Assembly (NCBI GenBank): GCA_037693485.1
Contig: CM075351.1
Coordinates: forward strand, 101,078,001-101,142,000
Direction: 5' to 3'
Origin: Kitagawia praeruptora
Lineage: Eukaryota > Streptophyta > Magnoliopsida > Apiales > Apiaceae
Length of the DNA: 64,000 nucleotides
The notes under the pieces are model-generated. The model was not told the DNA's origin. It did not search any database and worked only from the letters and a program-made list of their open reading frames with translations. Positions 11,116-24,100 of this stretch are shown piece by piece. How positions within the stretch are numbered: position 1 is the stretch's first letter; every line of letters begins with the position of its first letter. A program made the translations under genes and the position numbers.

Positions 11116-14100
11116 TTACGATTTCCTGACAATGTTTTCATCTTTACAAGTTCTTGTATTATGGCCAGACTTTCCACAACGACCACATTTCCTTCCATTC
11201 CCTGAATCAATAGAAATCTCTCTACTGCTCTTTATTCGGCTTCCACAACCCTTGTTCCTGCTAATGTTTGGGTTCTGAACAGAAATTTCAGTATCTTGCA
11301 TTGGGGTTATGAACCTATCTGCTCTGTGAATGCTTCCCTGAGTCACATGTTGTTCAAAACTTTTAATGATCGCAGAATTGATTGACTGCAATCCATTTAT
11401 AACTGAATCCAACTTTACGCAATCATGCCCAGCATTGTTCATACAATTATTGAACTCAAACCAAGCTCTTGACCTCTTCGACTTGCTTCCACTTGTGTTA
11501 CAACAAACATCGCTAGTTGGACAAGCAGAAATTATGGCATGCTGCTTCAGAATATCTTTGGTCCATCGAGGCTTAACAAACTCTCGTGGAATTTCTTTTA
11601 CACGACACTGAATCAACCCAGCAAAAGCATGTCTGCAGAGATATCCTTTGCGAAAATACAACTTACAGCTGCACCTAACATGGTTATCATTTAACCTAAC
11701 CGAAACCTGAAAAAATTTATAATTAAAACTTAAACAACGGAAAACTAATAAAAATAGGATATCAATTACAAATCAAAACATATTCAAATAAAAAAAATAA
11801 TTGCAGTTGACATTAAAATTAAAACCTTCACCTAAAATATATCTTCATCCAACATATAGTCCTTAAATTTGAAAAAACATGACTCGTCATCCCTCGACAT
11901 ATATTCCAAAGTAACATCACAACACGCTGCTTTAATTTCCTCCCTAACCATATACTCCCTCCGTCTCTTTTTACTTTGCCCGTTTGACTAAAAACACGGG
12001 TTTTAAGAAAAATTGGGTATTGAATATTATTTGTAAGAAGTAGTGGGTATTGAATATTGTTTTTAAGGAGTAGTGGGTATTGAATATTGTTTTTTTGGAG
12101 TAGTGGGTGGAGTAGTGGGTATTGAATATTATTGTTAAGAAGTAGTGGGTGGAATAGTAGGTATTGAATATTGTTTTTTTGGAGTAGTGGGTGGAATAGT
12201 GGGTGTTGAATATTATTTGTAATGATTAGTGGGTGGAGTGGTGGGTATTGAATATTATTTTTAAGGAGTAGTGGGTGGAGTAGTGGGTATTGAATATTAT
12301 TGTTTAGGGCTTAAAATAGAAAGGGGAAAAGTATTTTGATAGTCCCGATTTAATAAATGAGAAATGTTTTTAGAGACAGAGGGAGTAGTAAAGTTGTAAA
12401 GTATATAACTTGGATGCATCCTTCTCTATACTCATCGTCGAGCCATTTATCAGGATCTGTTCAGACCTTGCGTCATCCTCGGAATGTCGCAGACGTTGTT
12501 TGTCCATAGCACTTTCAAAGCTGGAGTAAAATTCTACTAATGTGTCACGTCTCTCATGAAAGTGTTGAAAAAATGAATTAGAACTCTCAGAACGTGAGGT
12601 AGTTCTCAATAAACCAGCCATTTCAATGTCTGTAAAATATGCTGGAATCCATTGATCCCTCAAATTATACATTTCAGTCAGCCATTGATTAGACTCGAGC
12701 TTATATTCTGCGATAACATCATTCCAACGCTGTTCAAACTGTTCTGGTGACAAATGATCTGAATATACCGCAGACTTCAAATTCTGTACAAAATTCTTGT
12801 TCGATGAAAGAGCAGGACCAACCTGAAAATTTGTATAAATAATATTAAAACAAACCAAATCCGATGCACATGCACTACATACCTTAGACGGTAACTTATT
12901 CATAATATGCCACATGCACAACCTATGTTTCGATTTAGGCCAACATCGAGATACAGCCTTTTTAATTGCAAGACATTGGTCTGTTATGACACAAGGTGGA
13001 GCATGACCCATTGCTTTCTGAAATGCAAGTAGAAGCCATTTAAAATTTTTATAATTTTCCTTCGCTAGAAGACCAGCAGCAAATGTTACATTCTTCCAAT
13101 GATTGTCAACTCCAGTAAAAGGAACAAAGACCATGTTGTACCTAACATAAAATTATATGTAATATTAAAAAAACAGAAAATGTTAACAACTACATACAAT
13201 GTTTAAAACCACAACACAAAATTGTTTCATAAAAATAAGACATGCATGCCAATTAAAAAAATTAAAATAAAGCAATCTTAACATAGTTACCTATTGGTAC
13301 GGAATGTAGGGTCAAACGACACAATGTCACCAAACACATCAAAGTTGGCATGACCAACAGCATCTGCCCAAAAAAGACATGTCAAACGTCCATTTTTATC
13401 GACCTTGTAGTCATAGAAAAAGGTATTATTAGATGATTCCTTTTTCAACTTGAACTTTGATAGAATCATGTCGGCATCATGGTCTCCTATACGAAATTTA
13501 ATGTCCCTAGAAAAATTCTTAAAATCAGCAACTGTTGCCCCTACATCATCATACGAACCATGCATCTCTTTAGCTAAAGCATGAGATCTGGTTGCACCAA
13601 TCTTCACTCTAGAACAGTCCATTATGAAGTCCTGTTGCGCTGGAGTTACATTCCTATTACATTTCAAAAACTTCCTCTCCTCCCCAGATGCAAGAGGATG
13701 ATTATGTTCCTCAATGAAGCTCATCACAACATAACCTCTACCACTTTGAAATTTCAAATAAATCTGTGCTCTGCAATTACATCTACGAGATGTGGTCCTC
13801 CTACGACGCTGCGCGCTATCAACAACTGTTCCATCCAATAACTTAGTTTTGGTACGATTGGGAGAGCCACCACGATTGCACATAACGTATTTTGCCAATA
13901 AATTACCAGCAACACCAGATTTTTTAGTTGACTACCGGACATCAAAACCACAAACTTGACCATATCTGAAATAAAAGCTAAACGCGTCATCCAAAGTCGG
14001 GAAGCAATGATTAGTACGAGGCTTAACGCTATCGTCACATATAGGAGTCCAGAACTTTCTACCATCGGGAGCAACAAAAACTAATGACTCAGTAACAACA

Positions 14101-14230
14101 TCTTTACTCAACTCTACCTCATCCTCATCAGATTCAGATTCTGAACTTTCATACTCGGAAAAATCAATATCAGAGTCTATAAATGAATCATCTGATTCAG
14201 AAGATTCAATATGTGGGTTACATTGCGACC
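11116..14230 (-). pseudogene. FAR1-type MULE transposase with SWIM and CCHC zinc fingers, broken
   Basis: Read right to left. Exon 14230-13291: acidic Ser/Glu/Asp-rich N-terminus, then a FAR1 DNA-binding domain with its Cys/Cys/His/His set (MCNRGG, RRCNCRA, EEHNHPL), then the start of the DDE transposase domain (SFDPTF, first Asp). Exons 13141-12883 and 12822 to about 12388 continue the MULE domain (CVITDQ, second Asp; HRLCMWHIMNKLP). A MITE (11955-12385) then interrupts. Coding resumes at about 11952-11836, and exon 11706-11116 holds the SWIM finger (CSCK ... CRH) and a zinc knuckle (CGRCGKSGHNTRTC) near the C-terminus. An in-frame TAG lies at about 13932 where the family has Gln. The introns have GT-AG borders. 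It would have cut and joined this element's own ends. The first exon upstream of 14230 is not identified. Confidence 0.85.
11955..12385. mobile_element. MITE in the MULE transposase gene
   Basis: Ends CTCCCTCCGTCTCTTTTTAC and the inverse (AGAGACAGAGGGAG), flanked by TA at 11953-11954 and 12386-12387, as in Stowaway/Tc1-Mariner MITEs. The interior is a degenerate tandem array of GTAGTGGGTATTGAATATT-type units. It separates the catalytic part of the transposase from its SWIM part. Confidence 0.85.
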
Positions 14231-14318
14231 CTACAAGTGTATAAAACAAAAATTCAGTTTGTAGAACAAGATTGAAATGCACATACACACACTAAATTAA
14301 ACCACATTATTCATTCAG

Positions 14319-14740
14319 TAATAGATAAAAAACCAAAGTCACACTGCATTACATTTAAAGGACAAAGCATCTCAATGACTGACATTACCAGAACAACTTT
14401 CGATCATAGATATGTTACTGCAGAATACACAAACTACATGCACACAAATAACGAATTAAAAAAATTTCATACATCAATAGATAAAAAAAAACAATGCCAA
14501 CCCGCATTTCATTTTATGGACAAAGCATCTTAATTAATGACATTACCAGAACCCTTTTTGACCATATTCATCTTACTGCATAATACACAGACTAAATGCA
14601 AACACATATCAAATTAAAAAAAAGTGTATTACATTCATGAAAAGATAAAAAAAACACTGCAGCACCATATTACATTTGCAGAACATTTCCTGAACCCTCT
14701 TCGACTATAGTCATAATACTGCAGAATATAGATTACAACG
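14319..14740. repeat. Three degenerate ~150-165 bp tandem copies upstream of the MULE transposase
   Basis: Each unit has AGATAAAAAA, then CATTTCAT or CATTACAT, a GGACAAAGCAT or AGAACAT word, ACATTACCAGAAC or a variant, a GACTATAGTCAT or similar word, and ACTGCAGAATA. Copies begin near 14325, 14475 and 14640. They lie between the transposase 5' end and the right TIR, where MULE promoter and transposase-binding repeats usually sit. Confidence 0.65.
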
Positions 14741-14984
14741 AAAATTAAAAATTGTCAGTCAAGAACATGCAAACTACAATCCATATGCCGACTGAGATCC
14801 ATTTATTTCCATGTACGAGCATAACTACAATCCTTAAAAAAAGTAACGACCTGATAGATACAAACTTTATCGGAAATACAAAACCGTTTTTGTTCTGTCA
14901 AACACAAAATTACAAAACCACCCTTTTTATTTTTATTATAAACAAAAAGCCAAAAAAATCTGGACCATTAGATAAAAACAAAAT

Positions 14985-15400
<416 letters not shown>

Positions 15401-15417
15401 CACTACACCAAACTGGC

Positions 15418-15892
15418 AAATTAGTAACAAATAAAAAAACCCATTAGTAACAGATATATCCGTTACTAATTAGTAACGGATATATCCGTTACTAATGAGT
15501 CAGATATCCGTTAATAATTAGTAACGGATATATCCGTTACTAATGTCCAAATCCGTTACTAATTAGTAACGAATATAACCGTTACTAATTAAATTATCCG
15601 TTACAAATTTGTAACGGATATATCCGTTACTAATACCTTTTGGTAACGAATATATCCATTACAAATTAGTAACGGATACAATCGTTACTAATGGGTAAGA
15701 TATTCGTCACTAATTAGTAACGCATATATCCGTTACTAATATCGAACTCCGTTACTAATTAGTAACGGATATATCCGTTATGAAATTAAACAATCCGTTA
15801 CTAATTAGTAATAGATATATCCGTTACTAAGTCTATTACTTACGTATATAACCATTACTAATGAGTAACAGATATATCAGTTACTAATTTTA
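15418..15892. repeat. CACTA left subterminal palindrome array
   Basis: Back-to-back copies of TTAGTAACGGATATATCC and its complement, with diverged variants (AACAGATATATC, AACGAATATAAC). In CACTA elements such subterminal repeats bind the element's regulatory protein. The same word fills 46811-47232 at the other end. Confidence 0.9.
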
Positions 15893-17101
15893 TCTTGAAA
15901 TTAAAGATTTATATCATACAATCATACAAGTTAAGATTCAATTTTTAGGTGATAATGAAAAAATTATGTATGTTTTTAGGTGATATTATTATATAGGTTT
16001 TAAGTAAAATTATATATTTTTTTATATTACTTAAAATAAAAATATTATTAAGTTATTTAGAAACAAAATATTAATAAGTTTTAAAAAAAATTAAATAAAA
16101 TAAAAATAAAATATATATATTCATACAATACAGTAGTACTTCAATATTAATTAACCAGATAGCTCCATTCTTTTCCCCCAAAATGTATTCTTCCCCCCAA
16201 AACAAAATAACCTAGCGCCTCTCTCTGCCTCTCTTCAATTAAACACTCTGCCTCTCTCCACCTCTCTCTACGCTCCACCTCTCTCCGCGCGCGCTCCACC
16301 TCTCTCTGCCTACTCCGACGATACAGACCCACCACGATCTATCTTCGCTGCCGCAGGTCTCTCTCTCTCTCTAAACTCTCTCTCTGTATGTATTGATTGA
16401 TGACTATTAGATCGGTATGTATTAGGGACACACTTATTGTGCTAATTCTGTATATTAATTTTGACCTAAATGGTGTTTCGACTTTGAATTTCATCTAGAA
16501 GTTTCATCTCTCTTTTCCCCTCTCCCCATTGTTTAGGCCGCTGTTTCATTCTCAGACAATGTATGAAAGAGATGTGCCATCTATTTAGTGCATTAAACTT
16601 CTTGTCAAATCTACATATGAAGTAGCTAGATAAGGTGTAATGTGAACTCTTAATTATAAGAGTTTAATGATAACAACAGAGTTTACAATGACAAAATATT
16701 TGGGATGTTATTAAAATTATCCCCTGTTAGTTGGGTTGTTTTTAAAATTAAAAAAGTTTGTATTTTAATTCTCTTTATTATGTGGTATTTGACTATATAT
16801 ATTTGTTAAAATGGATCATATGTGAGAAGTCTGCTTACATGGTCTACTTGGTAAAATCATGGTAAATGTAGACGTCTTTTTATTTATGCATGAATTATCA
16901 GTTAGTAAAACAAACAAAAAAAGAAGTAACTAAAACATCTAATCAATAATATAAGCTGAAATTTTACGAACTACTACAACATAATTACAACACATATCAC
17001 CAAATTATGAGCCTATAAGACACAAATCACATAAACAGAATCAGTAAATCAATAAATCAATAAATTCAACTACTTTTTTATTCCTACTTGAGTTTACATA
17101 T

Positions 17102-17139
<38 letters not shown>

Positions 17140-17247
17140 GTTTGTTCGATATATATATATATGTGTAGTTCTTATTTCGTGGTGTATGTTTATATATTAT
17201 TGAGTTCTTATTCTAAACTCTAGCTATTATCAAATATATATTATAGA
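15893..17247. promoter_or_regulatory. CACTA leader region before TNP2
   Basis: No gene. 16200-16380 is a pyrimidine-rich (CTCTCT/CCACCTCTCT) stretch, compositionally unlike its surroundings, of the kind seen in plant 5' leaders; the Arg/Glu-rich open frame opposite it is a by-product of that repeat. From 16380 to 17240 the DNA is AT-rich and intron-like, with a (TA)n tract near 17117-17140. The TNP2 coding region begins about 870 bp after the pyrimidine tract. Confidence 0.5.
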
Positions 17248-20200
17248 ATGTTGGAACCAATAGACAAATCATGGATGAGTGAACCCGACAGAGGCAGCAC
17301 AGTTTATTCATTTGGAGTTAAGGCGTTTCTTAAATTTGCAGAGTGGAAATTGGGTGGGGAGAAGTGTCGTTGCCCGTGCAAGAACTGCGGAATAGAACAT
17401 GGTTTACTTATAAAGAAGTGGGATATCATTTAATCTCAGCCGGTAACGTTAAGCACTACCGTGTATGGAATTTACATGGTGAGACCCCTTCTAATGTTGT
17501 CGTTCATCCTCCATTCGTTGCAAATAATATTCGGGAAAAAACATCGAGTGATGTCAGGATTGGGATGGAAAACCCCGAGGAAGCAATCATTGTGGATGGC
17601 GGGATTGGGATGGAAAATTTCGTCGACTCTGCTTATGACTTGCATGGTGATCCGACGAGGGGTGATGGTAGTTTGGGAATTGATGATGAACCTTATGTTC
17701 TTGAACTGGACTTGGGAAAGAGGTATTGGGATTATAAGAGAAAAGCTACTGAAAAATTGTATCCTACATGTGAGGGTCCTGAGACAACTCTATCAGCACT
17801 TGTAGAATTACATAATTTGAAGAAGGAATTCGTTTGGTCTGGAAATGGTATGACAGTACTATTAACCTTATTGAGGCGATGGTTGCCCAAAGGTAACACC
17901 CTTCCTGAGAAGTATCCGGTAATGAAGGCCATGTTGAAAGACTTAGGGATGAAGGCTACTTGCATTCATGCGTGTGAGAACAAATGTATTCTATATTGGA
18001 AGACCAACAAAGATTTGACAGAATGTCCCCAATGCAAGGCACCCAGGTTTAAAGTTAACGGGGGGAAAGGGAGGAAGAATTCCAAGGAGCCTAAAGAGGT
18101 ACTGAGGCATTTTCCATTAATTCCAAGATTGAAGCGATTGCACACTATACCGTGGATAGCGCATGAGATGACATGGCATGCACGAGCAGAGACTTCTGCT
18201 ACTTATATGCACCATCAAATTGATTCAGGTCAATGGAAAATTTGTAATGAAAAATGGCCAAAATTTGCTAATGAGCAGTGCAATGTCAGGCATGCAATTG
18301 CAACTGATGGTTTTAATCCGCGTGGCATTCAGTCTACTAGTTATAGTTGTTGGCCTGTTATCACTGTGCCTTACAATCTCCCCCCTTCCATGTGTATGAA
18401 ATCAGAGTTTCAGATGTTGTCTTTACTTATACCTGGTCCAAAGGCACCAAAAGGCGACATCGATGTTTTACTTGAACCCTTGTACGATGAGTTGAAAGAG
18501 TTGTGGATAGGAGTGCCGGCTTATGACATGAACTTAAAAGAAAAATTCAATTTGAGGGCTATGCTTATGTGGGGGATCCATGATTTTCCTGCATATGGAA
18601 ACTTGGCGGGCTGCGTTACACATGGTTACAAAGCTTGTCCTATTTGTGGTGACGATACTCCTTCCATATATTTAAAGTCTAGCAGGAAGAATGTATACTT
18701 ATATGACTGCATATTCCTTAAAGGTAATCACCCATTTAGGAAAGGCAAGTACTTGGGACTAGTGGATAGCAAGAAAGAAGAGCTTCGAACTCCTCCAGAA
18801 CGATTAAATGGCGATGAACTTTTGCAAACGTTGAGTAATGTGAAGTACATGCCTGGTCAGAAGCGGAAGAGAGTCCACGAAGTTACATCGGCATGGTATA
18901 TAAAGTCTATATTATTTGATCTTCCTTACTGGATCCATCACAAAGTTCGTCATGTCATTGATGTGATGCACACTGAAAAGAATGTTGCAGAGCACATACT
19001 AGACACGATTCTTGGTAAGAAGGACAAATCAAAAGATACTATCCAAGGATGAGAGAATATGAGGGAACTTGGCATACATCGGGATCAATGGATGCAAACT
19101 GATGCTGCATATGGGAAACAAGTTAAGCCTATAGCACCGTTCTGCCTAACTAAAGCAGAGAAGATGGATTTCCTTAAAACTTTGAAAAATTTGAGGCTCC
19201 CATCAGTTTTTTCATCTAATCTGAGTAACATTGTCAGTTTTGATCCACCCGGTTTGCTTGTAATGAAGTCACACGACTATCATGTGATTATGCAATATCT
19301 TTTGCCCGTGCTACTTCAACATGCATTTCCAACTCATCCTGAATTGCGGAGAGCTCTACATCAGATAAGCCTATTTTTTAACCTTCTGTGTTCGAAAGTT
19401 GTAAGTCGAAGAGAAATCCAAGATGCCAAGTACATGGTTGTAGAGGCATTGTGCGTGCTGGAAAACAAATACTTTTCAGTATCATTCTTTGACATTAGCG
19501 TTCACCTTATTGTGCATCTAGCTGATGAGGCATTGATGTGTGGACCAGCCCCCTTTCTCTGGATGTATCCGTTTGAGCGGTAAATTAATTACTTCTTCCA
19601 ATCTAGTTTTTTGTTATCCTTGCTTTTAAATTAATAAATGTATTCATTCATGAGTTTAGTAATTAATTAGGTCAATGAAGGAGTGCAAAGATATCACTAC
19701 ACCATAGATCACATATTGCAACACCACAAATACATTGCCTTAAGGCTAATATTCATTGTAGTACACTCTATTGCAACGAATGTGAAAAAATTCAGCGTTG
19801 CATCTGACCCCGTTGCAATAGATCGATTTAGCAACGATTTGAGTACCATATTGCAACATTTAAAAATCATTGCAATAAAGGCATGTAGCAACATTTTATA
19901 GTCTTTAGCAACATTTAAAAATCATTGCAGTAGCAAATGGTTGGCAAACAAATCACTTTAAGGCACAAATATTAGTCCAATTGTAATGAATTTGTTAGAC
20001 TAATTGCAACAGTTTATACCCTTATTGCAAACGATATGTTGAAGGATCGATTGTAGAGTCATACATTGTCAGAGAGTCTGTTAGGTACGCAATGGAGTAC
20101 ATTCCAAATTCACAACACAAAACCACAGGTCAAGTGTTTCTAGATGGAAATGATGATGACGAGGGACCTGTGCTTGAAGGTAAAGATATTGTTTTGTCGG

Positions 20201-21128
20201 ATGCCCAATTTGTTCAAATTCGTAGATGGCTACTTTTCCATTTGGAAGTCGATGGACTTGACGATCACTACAGGTGTTTGTTCTTCGCACGTGTGCTTGC
20301 TTTCTCATTAATTAATTCACACATATATGCTAAATTATTTGAATAACTTGTAGTGAGTATCGCGAGTCTTTGCAATCTAGCAAAGGAAAAGGGATAGCAA
20401 AGACAGAAGTAGAGATACAAACAAATTTTATTGTCTGGTTATATACTAAGGTATTTGTAAAAAAAATAGTACATTATGAGGGATACTTGTTATTTTCACT
20501 TGCTGAAATATGATTTCTTCTCTATGTAGTTGTTGAAGAACGGTGACACTAAACATGATTTATGGTTCTTTGCTAGAGGGCCTTTGTTCACATGTAAATC
20601 TTTTCGAAAGTATCGCATCAATGGTTATGTGTTTTCCACAAAATCTCATGATGAGACTATTCTTACACAAGATTGTGGTGTTTGTATCAATGCAATTACT
20701 ACATTTACATCAAGTAGGAAAGATAAAAATCCTATCGATGCATCTTCTATGTGGTATGGAGTCATCAAACAGATACTTGAGGTGAATTACACTAATTTCA
20801 AAGAAGTGGTGTTCTATTGTGATTGGGTTAGAGTGGAGGATAAGGCCAATGGATGTAGCTATGCCCAGACTCTAACTTGGTGGTGGCAAATTTTAATCGC
20901 CTCAAGAGTTCCAACAATATTTTAGATGAGCCGGTCATTTGCGCAAAAGAATCCCAACAAGTGTTCTATTCGAGGGACCTGAAAAATCCTTATTGGTGGG
21001 TGGTCATACATTCACCAAGGCGAATGACTAGCAAAGTGGACATGCTGGAAGCACCAAAACCGGAAGACATTCAATCTACTCTCGTAGATCAACCTCAGTT
21101 AATATCATTGTTAGAACCACGTCGTTGA
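17248..21128 (+). pseudogene. TNP2-type CACTA transposase, broken
   Basis: Starts at ATG 17248 with a transposase-associated domain (KCRCPCKNC, then HGE). A one-base frameshift near 17385 leads into the long frame 17343-19052, which carries the Transposase_21 core (CPQCKAPR; WGIHDFPAYGNL; ACPICGDDT; IDVMHTEKNV). TGA at 19050-19052 interrupts it where the frame otherwise continues (19059-19583, DUF4218 region ending FLWMYPFER). A foreign fragment (19695-20032) lies in the next exon. Coding resumes at about 20040-20277, then a small exon near 20353-20450, then the DUF4216 region (20530-20925; VVFYCDWVRVEDKANGC). A further frameshift near 20870 moves to the frame ending at 21128. The protein would cut and join CACTA ends in the nucleus; this copy cannot make it. 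Confidence 0.9.
19695..20032. mobile_element. CACTA-like fragment inserted in the TNP2 gene
   Basis: Begins CACTACACCATAGATCACA and contains many TTGCAAC / GTTGCAAT words, including a repeated TAGCAACATTTAAAAATCAT. GATAT occurs on both sides (19690-19694 and 20033-20037). No matching right terminus is visible, so it is probably truncated. Its subterminal word differs from that of the host CACTA, pointing to a third family. Confidence 0.55.
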
Positions 21129-21199
21129 TGATTCAGTATAGGCTAATATTGCTGTAGTAGTCAGTAGTAGTCATTAAAGGTATTTTTGTGTGTACTAGT

Positions 21200-24100
21200 T
21201 GTTACGACTAGTTTTTCTCCCAGGCTTCGTTCGGTAGGACCTGCAGAAAGAGAATGCGAGGGTGGAGCCCCCCGATTCACCTCCGGTGTGAGAATAAGTT
21301 AGTCGGTTTTTTGTAAGGTAATTTGAACATAGAGAGTTCGTGTTGTTGTGTGTAAGTGTCCTTTTTTATGAACAATTTACCTCCTTTTATACTTGTTTCT
21401 CTCGCAGTTGTCGAGGTGTAGATCTGCTTTCCAGAGTATCCCATGTTTTTGGGATCATGAAGCCATGTGACCTTTAAAGGTAAAGTACCTTTATTTATGA
21501 CCACGGTCGGCCATTGTAACCATGTGACCGTTTGTGGAAGAACAGGTGGTTTTATTCTGTAACACCCCTAGATCCGGGGTCGGAGATCCAGGCTGTCACT
21601 ATATCCTTAATTCCCATTTTAATAAACATTACTCTCAATCTTCCTTTTAGCATGTTGTGACCCCTCAGTCAAACATAACATTTACAGATTATAGGCTCAG
21701 AGACGAAATTAAAATTTTACTGAGTTATTACAACCATCTTGAAATAGATATTACAAACCCAAATTGTTATAATCTTAAAAGTTCAACTTAACGGGATTAC
21801 CATCTAAGGCGGCATCTACAGCCACAATACGGTTTGGTTTTCAGAAGCTTACACAAGTCATGCTTGTAAATAAACCTAACCAACCTAAGCTGTAAACCTA
21901 TCCAACTTAGTCTGCTCACCTGTGGTAATGCTACTGGGTGCGGCCTCGGCACCTGCCTCGTAAATAGTCTCCTATACTGCTGACCGTTTAGCACACTTTT
22001 GCGGAGTGTCTTCCTTGTTCTTGCCATGCTTATCTATTGTTGTGTGGTAGTATATATAAAAGAAAAGCAAGAGTGAGCAATATAGCTCAGCCATATAATA
22101 ATAGTTTTCAAAGTACTTTTGTTAACGTAAACCATATGACATATCATATACTGATATTGTATCATCATTAAACATTTTCATTCTTTATCCAGAAATATAA
22201 CTAAGAATTTCTGAGGTACTTTGAATAGTTCATCATTCTGTCAACACTATCGGTAATTGAGCACCTAGGCCTTCATCACAGTGTTGCAGTACAATTCCAA
22301 TTGGAAGAATGGGATTATGCTGGAGCCTCTTCCACGATATCTGGTGATCAGCCAATATACCGTGCCTCTGCTTCTCTACTAGTAGAAGGACGACGTTCCC
22401 TTATCGGGTTGCACCCTGACCGCATATGGGCCTTATCATTTGGACTACGTTCGAAGGCGATGTCCCCTCTTCCTCCAATCCCTTAGAGAATTCTATGCAT
22501 CGTAGGAACAGAATTTAATTCAGTTTCCCCCAAGCACAAAGCTTGACGACTGGTTTAATAATCATTACTAACTTTACTTCCATGAGTAATTGAGGAAGTA
22601 ACTCTGATGTGTGGGTTGACTTTAGTCAACAGATTTCGATTACTAAGAATCGCTTCATCAAACATAACTTGGGAGTTGGTCGGAGTTTTGACTGTTTAGT
22701 CAAACCTGAGCCCCTCCTTACTAGGTAGGGTGCATTTCTTGTTGGTAGCGAAGGGAGAAAATAATTAATACTAGCTCCCAAAACCTTGGGTTCCCGAGTT
22801 TTGATAAGTTGAGTGAAGTAGCGATACTTTTTCGATGAGTGAAACTATAGTCCATGAAGAAATGGGAACCCGTTCTATTTTTAAATACTTTTCCGACGAT
22901 CAGAAAATATTTAAAATACTTTTTAAAGTTTTTAAATAACTTTTAAAATAAATAATATGATTTTTAAATCATCTTGGAATATTTAATAAATATTTAAATA
23001 ATATTTATTAAATAAATAATCAGCTTAGAATATTTAATAAATATTTAAATAAGATTTATTAAATAAATAATCATTCTTACTATTCCCAAATGAAAGTAAT
23101 ATTCAACTTATTAATAAATATTCAAATAATATTTATTAATACCATCAGAGGGATCTTTAATCCGAAATTATCCAATTTATAATTATTGGATTATTTTTAA
23201 AACGAAATATACGTCACGTAACATCTCCGGTGACTTCCGGGTTTTTATGTCCTTATCCGGACAAAATATCTCCGACTCTCTTACTAAGAAAGGATATTAT
23301 AGTACCCTACTTGAAAATCTCAACACATCATCGTATGCATATATAAGAGTTATGCATACGTATTTACTAACAGATTTATAAATCATCGTAAATAAACCAT
23401 ACATCTCATGCTGATTCGCAAAATACATTTAAGCAGTTCATAGTAGTTATACCACAACAACAACAATTTGAAAATACTTGAAGTACAGTTTCGAAAACTT
23501 GCCTTGAGGTCTCGGAATAGTCGGGGTGCAAAGGGTGGTCCGGTAATCTAGAACATAAGCATAAAGGCATCGTTAATTCTAAACTTGAATTATCGACTTT
23601 TTACGAGTACTCAACACGTAAAACGTGGTAACGAACCAAATAAACCCTTCACATCCTTAACATATTCGCATGGGTCAAATACTCCATATAACATGCATTA
23701 CATATCAATTCCATTTTTCAAGACCATGTCACTTAACCAAATTTCCATTTCATTTTCCAAGTTTTTTTTTTCTAACGGCGATTCGCTTTGAACAACCTTC
23801 GCTCCCGAATTTTTATAAAATCGACAATTTATTCTATTAAGTTCAAATTTCGCAGAGAACTTCCTGGACATACCACCTAGCTACTTTAAAAATTTCATAA
23901 CTCAACTAGGTGTCTAAGCTAGTCTTTTATGCTCTCAAAGTTGGTAACCCGTAGCCGTTTTACCATTGAATCGCCTATACCAAAATGGTCATAACTCTTA
24001 AACCGTAAATTGAAATGCTTCGATTCTTGCGCTCACGCGATCTATGAATCAAAATCTCCAAGTATAGGTCATGTTCTAAACAAGAACAAGAATTTATAGC

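Noticed and set aside
15401..15892. Regular short repeats as a CRISPR array
   Set aside because: The units are contiguous palindromes without unique spacers, in a plant transposon end.
16147..16335. Arg/Glu-rich frame on the - strand
   Set aside because: It arises from a CT-rich leader stretch; no domain and no support as a gene.
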